A stretch of DNA of 57,893 nt from Fidelibacterota bacterium. Its GTDB lineage: Bacteria; Fidelibacterota; UBA8477; JABMPR01. The notes beneath the pieces were generated by a model. That model was not told the origin of the DNA. It saw only the letters and a list, made by a program, of their open reading frames with translations, and made no database searches. The stretch lies in the NCBI GenBank assembly GCA_013202495.1, contig JABMQQ010000026.1, forward strand, positions 1 through 57,893, given 5' to 3'. The translations under genes were made by a program, and so were the position numbers. Of the stretch, positions 9,393 to 17,998 are shown piece by piece (the first letter of the stretch is position 1; every line of letters starts with the position of its first letter).

Positions 9393-10934
9393 ATGAGCAT
9401 ATATTTGAAAATGGCGCTAGCCTTGGTATTGGTTCCGATCATGACAATCAGGGGGCAAAATCTTATGACAGACAAAAATAGCTATGATATTCTCATTAAG
9501 AATGGAACCATCATTGATGGTACTGGCAATCCTGGTTTCCGAGCTGATATACTTGTTATTGGAGAGCAGATTATTCTCATCAAAGATGTGGATCCACACT
9601 CAATTACAGCAAAAACAACCATAGATGCGACCAACATGGTCGTGACTCCAGGCTTTATCGATAATCATGCCCATGGCAACCCCTTAAATACACCGGAATT
9701 CAAGAATTTTTCAGCGATGGGAGTGACCACTATCTTTTTGGGGCAGGATGGGGTCAGTAGTGAGAATATATCAGACTGGATGAACGATGTGGATGCAGTC
9801 GAGTTAGCCATAAATATTGGCACTTATGTTGGTCATGGCAGTATTCGGAATCAAGCTGGTGTAAAACTTGATCCAAAACCTTCATATGGGGATAGAAGCA
9901 AAATGGCCAGGCTCGTTGATGAGGCACTTGAAGCCGGGTGCTTTGGATTATCGACAGGACTTGAATATCAACCAGGATCTTTCTCAGAATTAAATGAATT
10001 GATCGCCATCGCCAAACCCGTTGGGAAAAGAGATGGTGTGATCAGCAGTCATACACGAAATGAGGACGATGAGGCTGTTCAAAATTCTATTGCTGAGCTC
10101 ATCGAACAAGGTGAAGGTGGAAACTGTGCCGTTAATATTTCCCACCTTAAGGTTGTTTATGGACAGGGAGTACCCAGGGCAGAAGAAATCTTGCAGCAAA
10201 TGAAGGATGCCCGACAACAAGGTGTATCAATAACTGCTGATATGTATCCCTATCAGGCAAGCTATACAGGTATTGGAATTGTTTTTCCAGAATGGGCAAA
10301 ACCACCCTACAAATATGAGGAGGTAGTCCGCACTCAACGTGATGAACTGGCCAGCTTTTTAAAAAAGCGGATTCAGATGCGTAACGGTCCTGAAGCCACC
10401 CTGTTTGGAACAGCTCCCTGGGCAGGAAAGACGCTGAAGCAGGTTGCCACAGAATTGGCAAAATCTTTTGAAGATGTACTGATTGACGACATTGGGCCGA
10501 AAGGGGCTAGTGGAGCCTATTTTGTCATGGATCAAGAGCTGCAGGACAGGCTATTTCTGGATCCCTATATCATGGCGGGCTCAGATGGAAGTCCTAGCAT
10601 GAGACACCCCCGGGGCTATGGGTCCTTTGCAAAGGTGATTCGCTATTATGTGAAAGAGAAAAAATTACTGAAGCTTGAACAGGCTATCTACAAAATGTCT
10701 GGGTTACCTGCAAAGACAGTAGGTCTGGTTAAGCAAAATAGAGGACTATTAAAAGAAGGTTTCTTTGCTGATATCCTGGTCTTTGATCCGGATCAAATTA
10801 AAGATGTGGCGACCTTTGAGAATCCTCATGAATTGGCCAGCGGATTTGACTGGGTCATTGTAAATGGAAAAATTGTTCGGTCAGAAGGTGAATTCACAGG
10901 ACAGCGTCCTGGAAAAATGCTACGAAAGCGCTAA
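9393..10934 (+). CDS. Exported N-acyl-D-amino-acid deacylase-like amidohydrolase
   Basis: A 513-residue metal-dependent amidohydrolase of the D-aminoacylase/dihydroorotase-like group. It has an N-terminal signal sequence (about 1-21), the YDILIKNGTIIDGTGNPG opening strand, H92/H94 in GFIDNHAHGN, later metal histidines in SSHTRNED and ISHLKVVYG, and the catalytic aspartate in GSDGSPSMRHPRGYGSF. The C-terminal composite sandwich strands (GFFADILVFDP) are complete. Classical D-aminoacylases have a metal-binding Cys in a GNCG loop; here the loop reads GQDG, so metal binding or substrate range may differ. It probably hydrolyses N-acyl-D-amino acids or related amides in the periplasm. A small cupin gene follows after 33 bases. 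Confidence 0.85.
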   Translation: MSIYLKMALALVLVPIMTIRGQNLMTDKNSYDILIKNGTIIDGTGNPGFRADILVIGEQIILIKDVDPHSITAKTTIDATNMVVTPGFIDNHAHGNPLNTPEFKNFSAMGVTTIFLGQDGVSSENISDWMNDVDAVELAINIGTYVGHGSIRNQAGVKLDPKPSYGDRSKMARLVDEALEAGCFGLSTGLEYQPGSFSELNELIAIAKPVGKRDGVISSHTRNEDDEAVQNSIAELIEQGEGGNCAVNISHLKVVYGQGVPRAEEILQQMKDARQQGVSITADMYPYQASYTGIGIVFPEWAKPPYKYEEVVRTQRDELASFLKKRIQMRNGPEATLFGTAPWAGKTLKQVATELAKSFEDVLIDDIGPKGASGAYFVMDQELQDRLFLDPYIMAGSDGSPSMRHPRGYGSFAKVIRYYVKEKKLLKLEQAIYKMSGLPAKTVGLVKQNRGLLKEGFFADILVFDPDQIKDVATFENPHELASGFDWVIVNGKIVRSEGEFTGQRPGKMLRKR

Positions 10935-10967
10935 GCCCATCAAAATGATGAGAGGGTAGATTTCCAT

Positions 10968-11333
10968 ATGCCGAGAATAATAAATTCGCCGACAATAATT
11001 GAATCCGCAGGAAATAAACCAAAACGGATAGAAGAATTCGTGGGTCACGTCAATTCTAACCATGACGAGGTGAGCGTGGCTCGCATGGTGTCACCCGGTG
11101 GATGGGTGGAACCCGGTCAGCGTCCAGAATTTATGGAGATAACCCTGGTTTTGAAGGGACAGCTTCATGTTGAATATACTGGTGGTGCATGCGATGTCAT
11201 CGCTGGACAATCCATTATCACGGATCCTTTGGAGTGGGTACGTTATAGTACCCCGAGGGAAGAAGGCGCCGAATATGTCGCGATATGTCTACCTGCATTT
11301 TCTCCAGCGACTGTTCATCGAGATGATGAATGA
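10968..11333 (+). CDS. Cupin-domain protein
   Basis: A 121-residue single-domain cupin with no signal peptide. The barrel is visible as VARMVSPGGWVEPGQRPEFMEITLVLKGQLHVEYTGG then DVIAGQSIITDPLEWVRYSTP. The usual first cupin motif His-X-His is replaced by EPGQRPEFMEI, so a metal site, if present, is non-standard. A ribosome site (GAGAGGG) lies 10 bases before the ATG. The position just after the deacylase gene suggests co-transcription. Exact role unknown; small cupins of this kind may bind sugars or amino-acid derivatives. Confidence 0.75.
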   Translation: MPRIINSPTIIESAGNKPKRIEEFVGHVNSNHDEVSVARMVSPGGWVEPGQRPEFMEITLVLKGQLHVEYTGGACDVIAGQSIITDPLEWVRYSTPREEGAEYVAICLPAFSPATVHRDDE

Positions 11334-11431
11334 CCCTTCATAGAAAATTTTAGCTTTGATACTCAGGTTTACACGGGAAATTATCCATCGAATAATTATA
11401 GTTGAATCAATACACAAGATAGGGGTTTGAA

Positions 11432-11959
11432 ATGAAATGTCCGGCATGTGCCAATACACTTGTAGCAACAAAGGTTGGCGAGATCACAGTTGATGTCTGT
11501 AAAAATGGTTGTGGTGGTCTTTGGTTTGATAATTTTGAACTAAAACGGGTCGATGAGAGGCATGAAGCTGCTGGAGAAGCCCTATTGCAATTTGAAAAAA
11601 ATCCAGGCGTTTCAGTTGACTTTACTCAAAAACGACCCTGTCCAAAATGTGATGGCGTGACCATGTTGAAGCATTTCATGAGTATTAAACGGGATGTAGA
11701 AGTAGATGAGTGTGGTAATTGTGGCGGGTTCTGGCTGGATGCTGGTGAATTGGGTCAAATAAGAAATCAATTCAAGACAGAAGCTGACAGAACCAAAGCT
11801 TCTGAGAGCTATTTTAATGACACCTTTGGTGAAGAGCTGGAGAAGATGTTGGAAGAAAGTCAGGAGAAGGCCGACAGAGCTAACAGTATTGCCAAGATGT
11901 TTCGCTTTTTGCTGCCTTCCTATTATATCCCAGGCAAACAAAAGTGGGGTGCCTTCTAA
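11432..11959 (+). CDS. Double zinc-ribbon (zf-TFIIB type) protein
   Basis: A 175-residue protein with two zinc ribbons of the bacterial zf-TFIIB family. The first is MKCPACAN...CKNGCGGLWFDNFEL, near residues 1-35; the second is CPKCDG...VDECGNCGGFWLDAGEL, about 68-110. The C-terminal third is a charged helix with no clear fold. Function is unknown; the family is often next to membrane or RNA-related genes. The next gene starts only 5 bases after the stop, so the two are probably co-expressed. Confidence 0.8.
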   Translation: MKCPACANTLVATKVGEITVDVCKNGCGGLWFDNFELKRVDERHEAAGEALLQFEKNPGVSVDFTQKRPCPKCDGVTMLKHFMSIKRDVEVDECGNCGGFWLDAGELGQIRNQFKTEADRTKASESYFNDTFGEELEKMLEESQEKADRANSIAKMFRFLLPSYYIPGKQKWGAF

Positions 11960-11964
11960 ATTCT

Positions 11965-12609
11965 ATGTCAGAACCCCAGGACTTAGAGACAGGAAATTTC
12001 TCTAATTGGCTAGATGACACGCTCACAGCGCTGAGAAATGATGCTGAGACGGATGTACCCTGTGGGGAATGTAATTCCTGCTGTAGATCCTCCTATTTTA
12101 TCCATATCAAATCCGATGAATTAAATACCCTGTCTCACATTCCAGATGAACTTTTATTTCCTGCTCCTGGTTTGCCAGAGGGGAATGTGCTTATGGGTTA
12201 TGATGAGAAGGGAAACTGTCCCATGCTGAGAGATGGCGCCTGTTCAATCTATGATCACCGCCCCGCCACCTGTCGCAGCTATGATTGCAGGATATTTCCA
12301 GCCACAGGTATTCAGATAAGTGGAAAAGACAAAATCCTCATCTCCCAACAAGTTCAACGCTGGAAATTCAATCTATCTGAAGCTGAAGAAATCAAGGAAC
12401 ACAAAGCAGTCCGAAAAGCCGCCTCATTCTTGACGCACAAAGCGAAGCTGTTTCCATCTGATGTGCTACCCGGCACCCCGACCCAGTTAGCCATTATGGC
12501 CATCAAGGTTCATGATCTCTTTTTAGAGCAGAAAGAAGAACCTGTTGATGATTCAGGATTGGTTGATGCTGTCATCACAGCTCGAGAAAGATTCGATACG
12601 CGGAGCTAA
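11965..12609 (+). CDS. YkgJ-family cysteine-cluster protein
   Basis: A 214-residue protein with the YkgJ/UPF0153 cysteine pattern: CGECNSCCRSSYF near the N-terminus, then NCPMLRDGACSIYDHRPATCRSYDCRIFPA. The eight or so cysteines probably bind zinc or an Fe-S cluster. Function of the family is unknown. An ATG also exists at 11944, but that would overlap the zinc-ribbon gene by 16 bases and add MGCLLNS; the ATG at 11965 is preferred. It lies directly behind the zinc-ribbon gene. Confidence 0.82.
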   Translation: MSEPQDLETGNFSNWLDDTLTALRNDAETDVPCGECNSCCRSSYFIHIKSDELNTLSHIPDELLFPAPGLPEGNVLMGYDEKGNCPMLRDGACSIYDHRPATCRSYDCRIFPATGIQISGKDKILISQQVQRWKFNLSEAEEIKEHKAVRKAASFLTHKAKLFPSDVLPGTPTQLAIMAIKVHDLFLEQKEEPVDDSGLVDAVITARERFDTRS

Positions 12610-12644
12610 TCACCCCGGACAAGAAAACTTGAGAAGGAATCGAT

Positions 12645-13457
12645 ATGCAAGTCATCACAAAGAGCTTTATCCTGATGTTTTTTGTGATAGTTCTAGCCTC
12701 CTGTTCAAGCTCACCTTCTCAGAAAAAGTTAGAATCCCTTTTTAGAGAAAAAGGCGTTGTCGGTACCATTGTCATATCCAACCTGGATGGCAGCCAGAAA
12801 TATCAGGCATATCCTGAACGGGCCAAGACCGCCTTCCTGCCAGCCTCAACCTTCAAAATCCCAAATACCCTCATCGCCCTCGAAGAGGCAGTCATATCCA
12901 GCCCAGGTGAGATACTCAAATGGGATGGGAAGGTTCGCTTTGTCGAAGCCTGGAATCAGAATCATTCCTTAATGACCGCATTCCCCGTCTCCTGCGTCTG
13001 GTTTTATCAGGAACTCGCCAGGAGAGTCGGCAATGAAACATATCTGGAGTATCTGAAGACCTTGAATTATGGAAATATGCTTACGGGTCCAGAGATCTCA
13101 AGGTTCTGGCTGGATGGTGACCTTCGAATAACTGCAGAAGAACAAATCGTCTTTCTGAAGAAACTTTATGCAGAGGACCTCCCCTTTCAGCCCGAAAATT
13201 TTCAGGTGTTGAAGGAGGTCATGGTGGTAGAGCAATCAGAAGACTACACGCTTTACGCAAAAACTGGTTGGGCTGTTCGCGATGATGGAGAGCACATCTG
13301 GTGGGTGGGATATGAGGAAAAAGGCGAAGAGGTCTGGTTTTTTGCCACAAATATTGAGATTACCAACAACGATCAAGCACAGCTTCACAAGGAAATTACC
13401 AGAGAAGCATTGGGGCTAATCGGTGTGTTGCCCTCAGTACAAGAGGAGCAAAATTAA
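12645..13457 (+). CDS. Class D (OXA-type) beta-lactamase family lipoprotein
   Basis: A 270-residue serine beta-lactamase-like protein. The N-terminus is a lipoprotein signal ending in the lipobox LASC (Cys about 20), so the enzyme is probably membrane anchored. All class D motifs are present: S68-x-x-K71 (STFK), S116-C-V118 (SXV), Y142-G-N144, FWLDG with W155 (the tryptophan that protects the carboxylated lysine) and K206-T-G208. The length is normal for OXA enzymes. It is chromosomal, among house-keeping genes, with no mobile element nearby, so it looks like an intrinsic gene. It may act on beta-lactams or may be a penicillin-binding sensor; the sequence alone does not decide. The UPF0178 gene begins at the next base. 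Confidence 0.9.
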   Translation: MQVITKSFILMFFVIVLASCSSSPSQKKLESLFREKGVVGTIVISNLDGSQKYQAYPERAKTAFLPASTFKIPNTLIALEEAVISSPGEILKWDGKVRFVEAWNQNHSLMTAFPVSCVWFYQELARRVGNETYLEYLKTLNYGNMLTGPEISRFWLDGDLRITAEEQIVFLKKLYAEDLPFQPENFQVLKEVMVVEQSEDYTLYAKTGWAVRDDGEHIWWVGYEEKGEEVWFFATNIEITNNDQAQLHKEITREALGLIGVLPSVQEEQN

Positions 13458-13907
13458 TTGCTGCATATCTACGTAGACGCTGATGCATGTCCCGTTAAGA
13501 ATGAAGTATATCGCGTTGCTGACCGATATCAGCTTAATGTCACCCTCGTATCAAATTCCAGGATGCGTGTTCCTCAAAGTTCACGTATTAAGCTGGAAGT
13601 TGTCGGTGATGGTTTCGATGAAGCTGATGATTGGATTGTCGAGCATGTACAAGAAGGTGATGTGGTCATCACAGCAGACATACCTCTGGCAGGACGTTGC
13701 ATTACGGCTGGAGCTGAGGTGTTGAGTAATTCTGGAAAACGGTTTACAGATGATAATATTGGCCAGACCCTGGCAACCAGGGATCTACTGGCAGAGTTAA
13801 GGGGGACTGGTGAAATTACAGGTGGTCCACCTCCGTTGACACAGCGAGACCGTTCTGAATTCCTCCAGAAATTAGATGTTGTCATTCAGTCCATTAGACG
13901 GAGATAA
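13458..13907 (+). CDS. YaiI/YqxD family (UPF0178, DUF188) protein
   Basis: A 149-residue cytoplasmic protein of the UPF0178 family, recognised by the opening HIYVDADACPVK, the centre WIVEHVQEGDVVITADIPLA, and the tail GGPPPLTQRDRSEF. The fold is PIN-like with conserved acidic residues (D6, D8), which suggests a nuclease, but no activity is established. The start is TTG at 13458, directly abutting the TAA of the beta-lactamase gene; no closer in-frame ATG fits the family N-terminus. Confidence 0.9.
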   Translation: MLHIYVDADACPVKNEVYRVADRYQLNVTLVSNSRMRVPQSSRIKLEVVGDGFDEADDWIVEHVQEGDVVITADIPLAGRCITAGAEVLSNSGKRFTDDNIGQTLATRDLLAELRGTGEITGGPPPLTQRDRSEFLQKLDVVIQSIRRR

Positions 13908-13944
13908 AGTCATAGTAAATGACAAAGAGGAAAGTGGTTAAAAT

Positions 13945-14790
13945 ATGAAAAAAAGTTCACTGATTTCCACAGGTATGTTGGTTCTTATACTAAGTGTCAA
14001 TGGAGCTAACTCAATTCATTCACAGAAATTGACCATGAACATCACTAGGGGTGACCAGTTTTTCATTGAATCTTTGATGCAGAATGAAATTGCAGAGACA
14101 GAAGTCAGTCATACCATTCTGGCAGGTCCACTATCACATCGTGAGAAGCTTGCCAGAAAACATGATCATATCCTGATCTTTATAAAGGGCGTTGGTACAC
14201 TGAGATCAGGTTCAGATGAGTATAGCATTGAACCTGAATGCATTGCGCTGTCAAATGCCCAAAAACGTGTTCTGATTGAAGTGGCTGCTGGAGACACACT
14301 TCACTATGTACACATCAAGAAAAAGCTATCCAAGCTGGACCAAAGAGAGCTGAAAACCTTTCCCACTGAAAACAGGGAGGGCATTTATTTCAAACGATTT
14401 GTGGACTGTGAAGCTTATACCGAGAAAATTAAAAGCCCTAATACGGTTAGCCGAACCGTGTTGCCCAAAGATCACGCGCCACGAGTTGCCATGGGGACGG
14501 TGGACACCAAAGGTCCGGATGCAGTCGGAGCCCACGAACATCCCATGCTGGATCAGCTATTCCTTGGGTTGTCCGGCAATGATGCCATGGTATTTGCAGA
14601 TACAGATTCAATAGCTTTCCATGAATGGGAAATATTGCACATTCCAATTGGAGCCAGCCATCGGGTAACCGTAGGGGAAAACAAACGCATGTATTACCAG
14701 TGGATGGATTTCTTTCTAACCACGGCAGGACAGGAGTGGTTGAAGACACACAAAAAGATTGAAGACTACAAGAACACTGATAGTAAATAG
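13945..14790 (+). CDS. Exported two-cupin protein
   Basis: A 281-residue protein with a signal peptide (about 1-27, MKKSSLISTGMLVLILSVNG) and two cupin barrels. The first spans about 45-130 (HDHILIFIKGVGTLRSG) and the second about 165-255 (VGAHEHPMLDQLFLGLSGNDAMVFADTD, then WEILHIPIGASHRV). The second keeps a His-x-His pair (HEHP) and a late His, so it probably binds a metal. The first is more degenerate. The substrate is not identifiable; a periplasmic sugar-binding or isomerase role is possible. The ATG is preceded by an AGAGGAA ribosome site. Confidence 0.72.
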   Translation: MKKSSLISTGMLVLILSVNGANSIHSQKLTMNITRGDQFFIESLMQNEIAETEVSHTILAGPLSHREKLARKHDHILIFIKGVGTLRSGSDEYSIEPECIALSNAQKRVLIEVAAGDTLHYVHIKKKLSKLDQRELKTFPTENREGIYFKRFVDCEAYTEKIKSPNTVSRTVLPKDHAPRVAMGTVDTKGPDAVGAHEHPMLDQLFLGLSGNDAMVFADTDSIAFHEWEILHIPIGASHRVTVGENKRMYYQWMDFFLTTAGQEWLKTHKKIEDYKNTDSK

Positions 14791-14819
14791 AGTGGTTATT
14801 AAAAATTGGGGAGATAATA

Positions 14820-15281
14820 ATGACTGATCAGATGACGATTGAATCGTTTCTTGGCGAAAAAAAACTGGCATTGGCCGGGGCATCTCGAAAAGCCAGTAAG
14901 TTTGGCAATGCAGTTCTCAAAGAGTTGAGCAGTAAGGGTTATAAATTACTTTTGGTTCATCCTGAAGCAGAGACAATAGATGGTGTCGCTTGCCATGGGT
15001 CTCTGGCTGAATTGCCTGCAGATGTGGGTGGGTTGATAAATGTAGTACCGCCAGTACAGACCGAAAAGTTGGTTCAAGAAGCCTATTCGGCAGGGATCAA
15101 GAAAATCTGGATGCAGCAAGGGTCTGATTCACCTGTTGCGATTCAGTATTGTAAGGAGCATGAGATGGAGGTTGTCCACGGGGAATGCATACTGATGTTT
15201 GCTCAACCCAGGGGCTTGCATAAGTTCCATCATTGGCTATGGGGTCTCTTCGGAAAGCTGCCCAGGGGTCATCATAAATGA
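14820..15281 (+). CDS. CoA-binding domain protein (YccU-like)
   Basis: A 153-residue Rossmann-fold protein of the CoA_binding family. It shows KLALAGASRKASKFGNAV at about 15-32, the YKLLLVHPEAETIDGVACHGSLAEL segment and the GIKKIWMQQGSDSP loop. These small proteins bind CoA or a nucleotide; they resemble the N-terminus of ADP-forming acyl-CoA synthetase but lack the catalytic parts. Role unknown. A GGGGAG ribosome site lies shortly before the ATG. The next gene begins 22 bases downstream. Confidence 0.87.
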   Translation: MTDQMTIESFLGEKKLALAGASRKASKFGNAVLKELSSKGYKLLLVHPEAETIDGVACHGSLAELPADVGGLINVVPPVQTEKLVQEAYSAGIKKIWMQQGSDSPVAIQYCKEHEMEVVHGECILMFAQPRGLHKFHHWLWGLFGKLPRGHHK

Positions 15282-15303
15282 TCTATTCAACGACTGGGGT
15301 AAT

Positions 15304-16293
15304 ATGAAAGTACTGTTTATCGGCGGAACGGGGATCATCAGTTCAGCCTGCTCAGAATTGGCAGTTTCAAGGGGCATTGATCTCTACCACTTGAATAGAG
15401 GTAAAAGCGCCAGTTTGAGACCGGTATCTGGGGTTAAAAATATTCAAGCAGATATCAGGAATTATGCAGAGACCGAACAGGCACTGGGAGATCATAAATT
15501 TGATGTAGTGGTCAACTGGATCGGTTTTACCCCTGAGCAAATTCAAGCTGATATCCAAATGTTTAGCAGCAGAACAGACCAATATGTATTTATAAGTTCT
15601 GCTTCCATCTATGAGACACCACCCAGCAGCTTACCAATCACCGAGGATACAGCACTAAGCAACCCATATTGGGAGTATTCCCGAATCAAGATTGCCTGTG
15701 AAGATCTTCTAAGGAAAAGTTATGAGGACCTGGGATTTCCGTACACCATTGTACGTCCTTCTCACACCTATGATAAGACACTTATTCCCCTACAGGGTGG
15801 TATTACTGCGCTCATGCGCTTAAAGCAGGAGCATCAAGTCGTTGTCCATGGTGATGGATCATCTATTTGGACCTTAACCCATCACAAAGATTTTGCCATT
15901 GGATTGGTCGGTCTATTAGGAAAAAAGGAAGCCATCAACGAGGCCTATCATATCACTGGAGATGAGTGGTTATCATGGGACAATATCTTTCACTTAATGG
16001 GTGCCGCCATGGGAGTTAAACCCAACATGGTTCATATCCCTTCAGACATCATTGCCACCTATGACCCTGTGTTTGGTGAAGGACTTTTGGGCGACAAAAC
16101 CCACAGTATGATTTTTGATAATTCAAAAATTAAGGCTCTGGTTCCTGATTTTTCGGCTGAGATACCATTTGAACAGGGTGCCAGGGAGATTGTTGCCTGG
16201 TATGAAGCTGATGCTGCACGTCAGAAAATAGACCAGCATCTCAATGGTCTTTTCGATAAAATGATTCAAGATTATTCTGCTGTGGGACGATAA
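15304..16293 (+). CDS. NAD-dependent epimerase/dehydratase-like protein
   Basis: A 329-residue extended short-chain dehydrogenase. The glycine-rich NAD(P) site is at the start (MKVLFIGGTGIISSACSEL). The middle has VNWIGFTPEQI and SSASIYETP, and the catalytic pair appears as Y-x-x-x-K in YSRIKIACEDLL. RPSHTYD and the substrate-lobe segment ITGDEWLSWDNIF follow. It may act on a sugar nucleotide, but related proteins also include RNA-binding chloroplast CSP41-like forms. An in-frame ATG at 15199 lies inside the CoA-binding gene; the ATG at 15304 starts exactly at the nucleotide-binding strand and is chosen. Confidence 0.82.
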   Translation: MKVLFIGGTGIISSACSELAVSRGIDLYHLNRGKSASLRPVSGVKNIQADIRNYAETEQALGDHKFDVVVNWIGFTPEQIQADIQMFSSRTDQYVFISSASIYETPPSSLPITEDTALSNPYWEYSRIKIACEDLLRKSYEDLGFPYTIVRPSHTYDKTLIPLQGGITALMRLKQEHQVVVHGDGSSIWTLTHHKDFAIGLVGLLGKKEAINEAYHITGDEWLSWDNIFHLMGAAMGVKPNMVHIPSDIIATYDPVFGEGLLGDKTHSMIFDNSKIKALVPDFSAEIPFEQGAREIVAWYEADAARQKIDQHLNGLFDKMIQDYSAVGR

Positions 16294-16316
16294 GCATCGG
16301 GGGTCAAGGAGACAGT

Positions 16317-17039
16317 ATGTATAATGAATATCACTCGCTCGCCAGCCACATTCGGGAACTTGATCTAGGTGAATATCTGGAGTTCGGATGCGGCGATGGA
16401 GGATTTCTCAAGTATGTCCTCGATCTGAATGAGTCATTCAAGTCAGTCACGGCAGTAGACATAAACACAGCATCAGTCGAGAAGGCTAAAGAGACCCTGG
16501 TTGACTATGATATTCAATTCATTACTCAGGAGAAACTACCGCTAAATATTGAGCCCGATCGATTCTCAAGCATAACCCTTTCCAACACCTTGCACCATCT
16601 CAGAGACAAGAAATCCGTATTTGAAGAACTGAAAAGATTGATCAAACCAGATGGTCAAATCATCATTACTGAGATGATCAGTAATGAACTTACTGAACCA
16701 GAGCAAACCTATTGTCGTTTCCATGCATTGCGGGCAGAGGTGGATCGGTTGCATGGAATATTTCATGAAACCACCTATACATCTTTTGAAATCCAGGAGA
16801 TGGTTTCTGGCGCAGGACTGAGGATGGACTCAAAAGAAATACTACTCAATACTAAAGAGGTTGATCCAGACAATATTGAGTCGACCGAAATGGAAGCGAC
16901 AATCAATGAACTGACCCAATCAGTCAGTGAGAAGCCAGAATTTTTGGCATTGGAAGAAACTGCCAGGAGTATCAAAGCACATTTACGTCAATATGGTATC
17001 AAACGACCGAGACAACTATATCTCGAAACCACTCTGTAG
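16317..17039 (+). CDS. Class I SAM-dependent methyltransferase
   Basis: A 240-residue methyltransferase. Motif I is YLEFGCGDGGFLKYVL (about 20-35), the acidic second strand is SVTAVDINTASVEKA, and the post-I motif is FSSITLSNTLHHLRDKKSVFEEL. The C-terminal half is helical and acidic, with no clear substrate domain. The substrate is unknown; small metabolites are typical of this UbiE/Methyltransf_11 type. It is preceded by an AAGGAGACAG ribosome site and lies 23 bases after the epimerase-like gene. Confidence 0.85.
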   Translation: MYNEYHSLASHIRELDLGEYLEFGCGDGGFLKYVLDLNESFKSVTAVDINTASVEKAKETLVDYDIQFITQEKLPLNIEPDRFSSITLSNTLHHLRDKKSVFEELKRLIKPDGQIIITEMISNELTEPEQTYCRFHALRAEVDRLHGIFHETTYTSFEIQEMVSGAGLRMDSKEILLNTKEVDPDNIESTEMEATINELTQSVSEKPEFLALEETARSIKAHLRQYGIKRPRQLYLETTL

Positions 17040-17059
17040 GCAGGCCAATCCCATAAAAC

Positions 17060-17101
17060 TATTTTTAGCCACAGATGAAACACTGACAAACACAGATAGG
17101 T
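17060..17101. repeat. Short degenerate intergenic repeat (CACAGAT type)
   Basis: The stretch TTTTTAGCCACAGATGAAAC followed by ACTGACAAACACAGATAG belongs to a widely seen, degenerate intergenic repeat type (TAGCCACAGATTCACACAGAT). A reverse-oriented relative lies at 44550-44595 (CACAAATCTGTGAAAATCCG then TGTGAATCCGTGGCT). It sits directly upstream of the ion-channel gene. Function unknown. Confidence 0.45.
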
Positions 17102-17107
17102 AGATCG

Positions 17108-17827
17108 ATGAAACTGAAACAAATAATAGAATCAAATGACACTCGTACTGGTAAAACAGTTGATTTATTTATTCAAGTGATGATCGTTCTGTCACTTATC
17201 TCCTTTTCAATTGAAACATTGCCAGACCTATCAGAAAAAATGGTTAAATGGCTCGGGTATCTAGAAACAGTAACTGTTGCAGTTTTCACAATTGAATATG
17301 TCCTTAGGATCGCAGTTGCAGATAAGAAAATGCACTACATTTTGAGCTTTTACGGATTGATTGATATCGTTGCAATCTTACCATTTTACTTAAGTACAGG
17401 AATTGATTTACGCTCCATCAGGATTTTTCGGCTTTTTCGACTTTTCAGGGCTTTCAAACTACTTCAATTTAGTACAGCTGCGAATCGCCTCGGAAAGGCA
17501 TTCCTTGACGTGAAAGATGAATTTATAATTTTTCTTATGGCGGCAATGTTTGTTTTATATGTATCTGCTGTCGGGATTTACTATTTTGAGAATGAAGTTC
17601 AACCAGAAGCATTTAAATCAGTCTTCCATTGTCTTTGGTGGGCAGTCGCAACGCTTACAACTGTAGGGTATGGAGATGTTTATCCCATTACCGCTGGTGG
17701 AAAAATATTTGCATCCGTTATTGTATTTATTGGTCTAGGTATAGTAGCTGTTCCCACGGGCTTGATTGCTTCATCCTTAACTGCATCAATGAAAAATACT
17801 GATGACGAGGAGCGCAGTGGGCTTTAA
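17108..17827 (+). CDS. Voltage-gated potassium channel family protein
   Basis: A 239-residue six-helix ion channel subunit. S1 and S2 lie within about 20-75. S4 carries regularly spaced arginines (RSIRIFRLFRLFRAFKLLQF, about 97-116). The pore loop holds the potassium selectivity filter TVGYGD at 185-190, and S6 follows (VIVFIGLGIVAVPTGLIASSL). The short polar tail has no RCK or cyclic-nucleotide domain, so it resembles minimal KvAP-like channels. Four subunits would form the inner-membrane pore. Confidence 0.92.
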   Translation: MKLKQIIESNDTRTGKTVDLFIQVMIVLSLISFSIETLPDLSEKMVKWLGYLETVTVAVFTIEYVLRIAVADKKMHYILSFYGLIDIVAILPFYLSTGIDLRSIRIFRLFRLFRAFKLLQFSTAANRLGKAFLDVKDEFIIFLMAAMFVLYVSAVGIYYFENEVQPEAFKSVFHCLWWAVATLTTVGYGDVYPITAGGKIFASVIVFIGLGIVAVPTGLIASSLTASMKNTDDEERSGL

Positions 17828-17998
17828 TATGCTGCCTTGAGAGAGAGCATTTAAAAATCCTATATCGGGCATTTTTGATGCCTTAGTCATGTACAAATAA
17901 CTGAAATAGAATAATTAAGTACTTCAACGAGTCAGAAGCATTCAAAGCACCCCCATTCTATCTATATTGAATGCTAATAATAATGACAGGACGACAAC

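Noticed and set aside
10147-10461. Long minus-strand frame opposite the D-aminoacylase-like gene
   Set aside because: It lies entirely inside a well-supported gene and shows no family pattern; shadow frame.
17868-17882. Small hairpin GGCAT-TTTTG-ATGCC after the K+ channel gene
   Set aside because: Only five pairs and no T tract behind it; not a convincing terminator.
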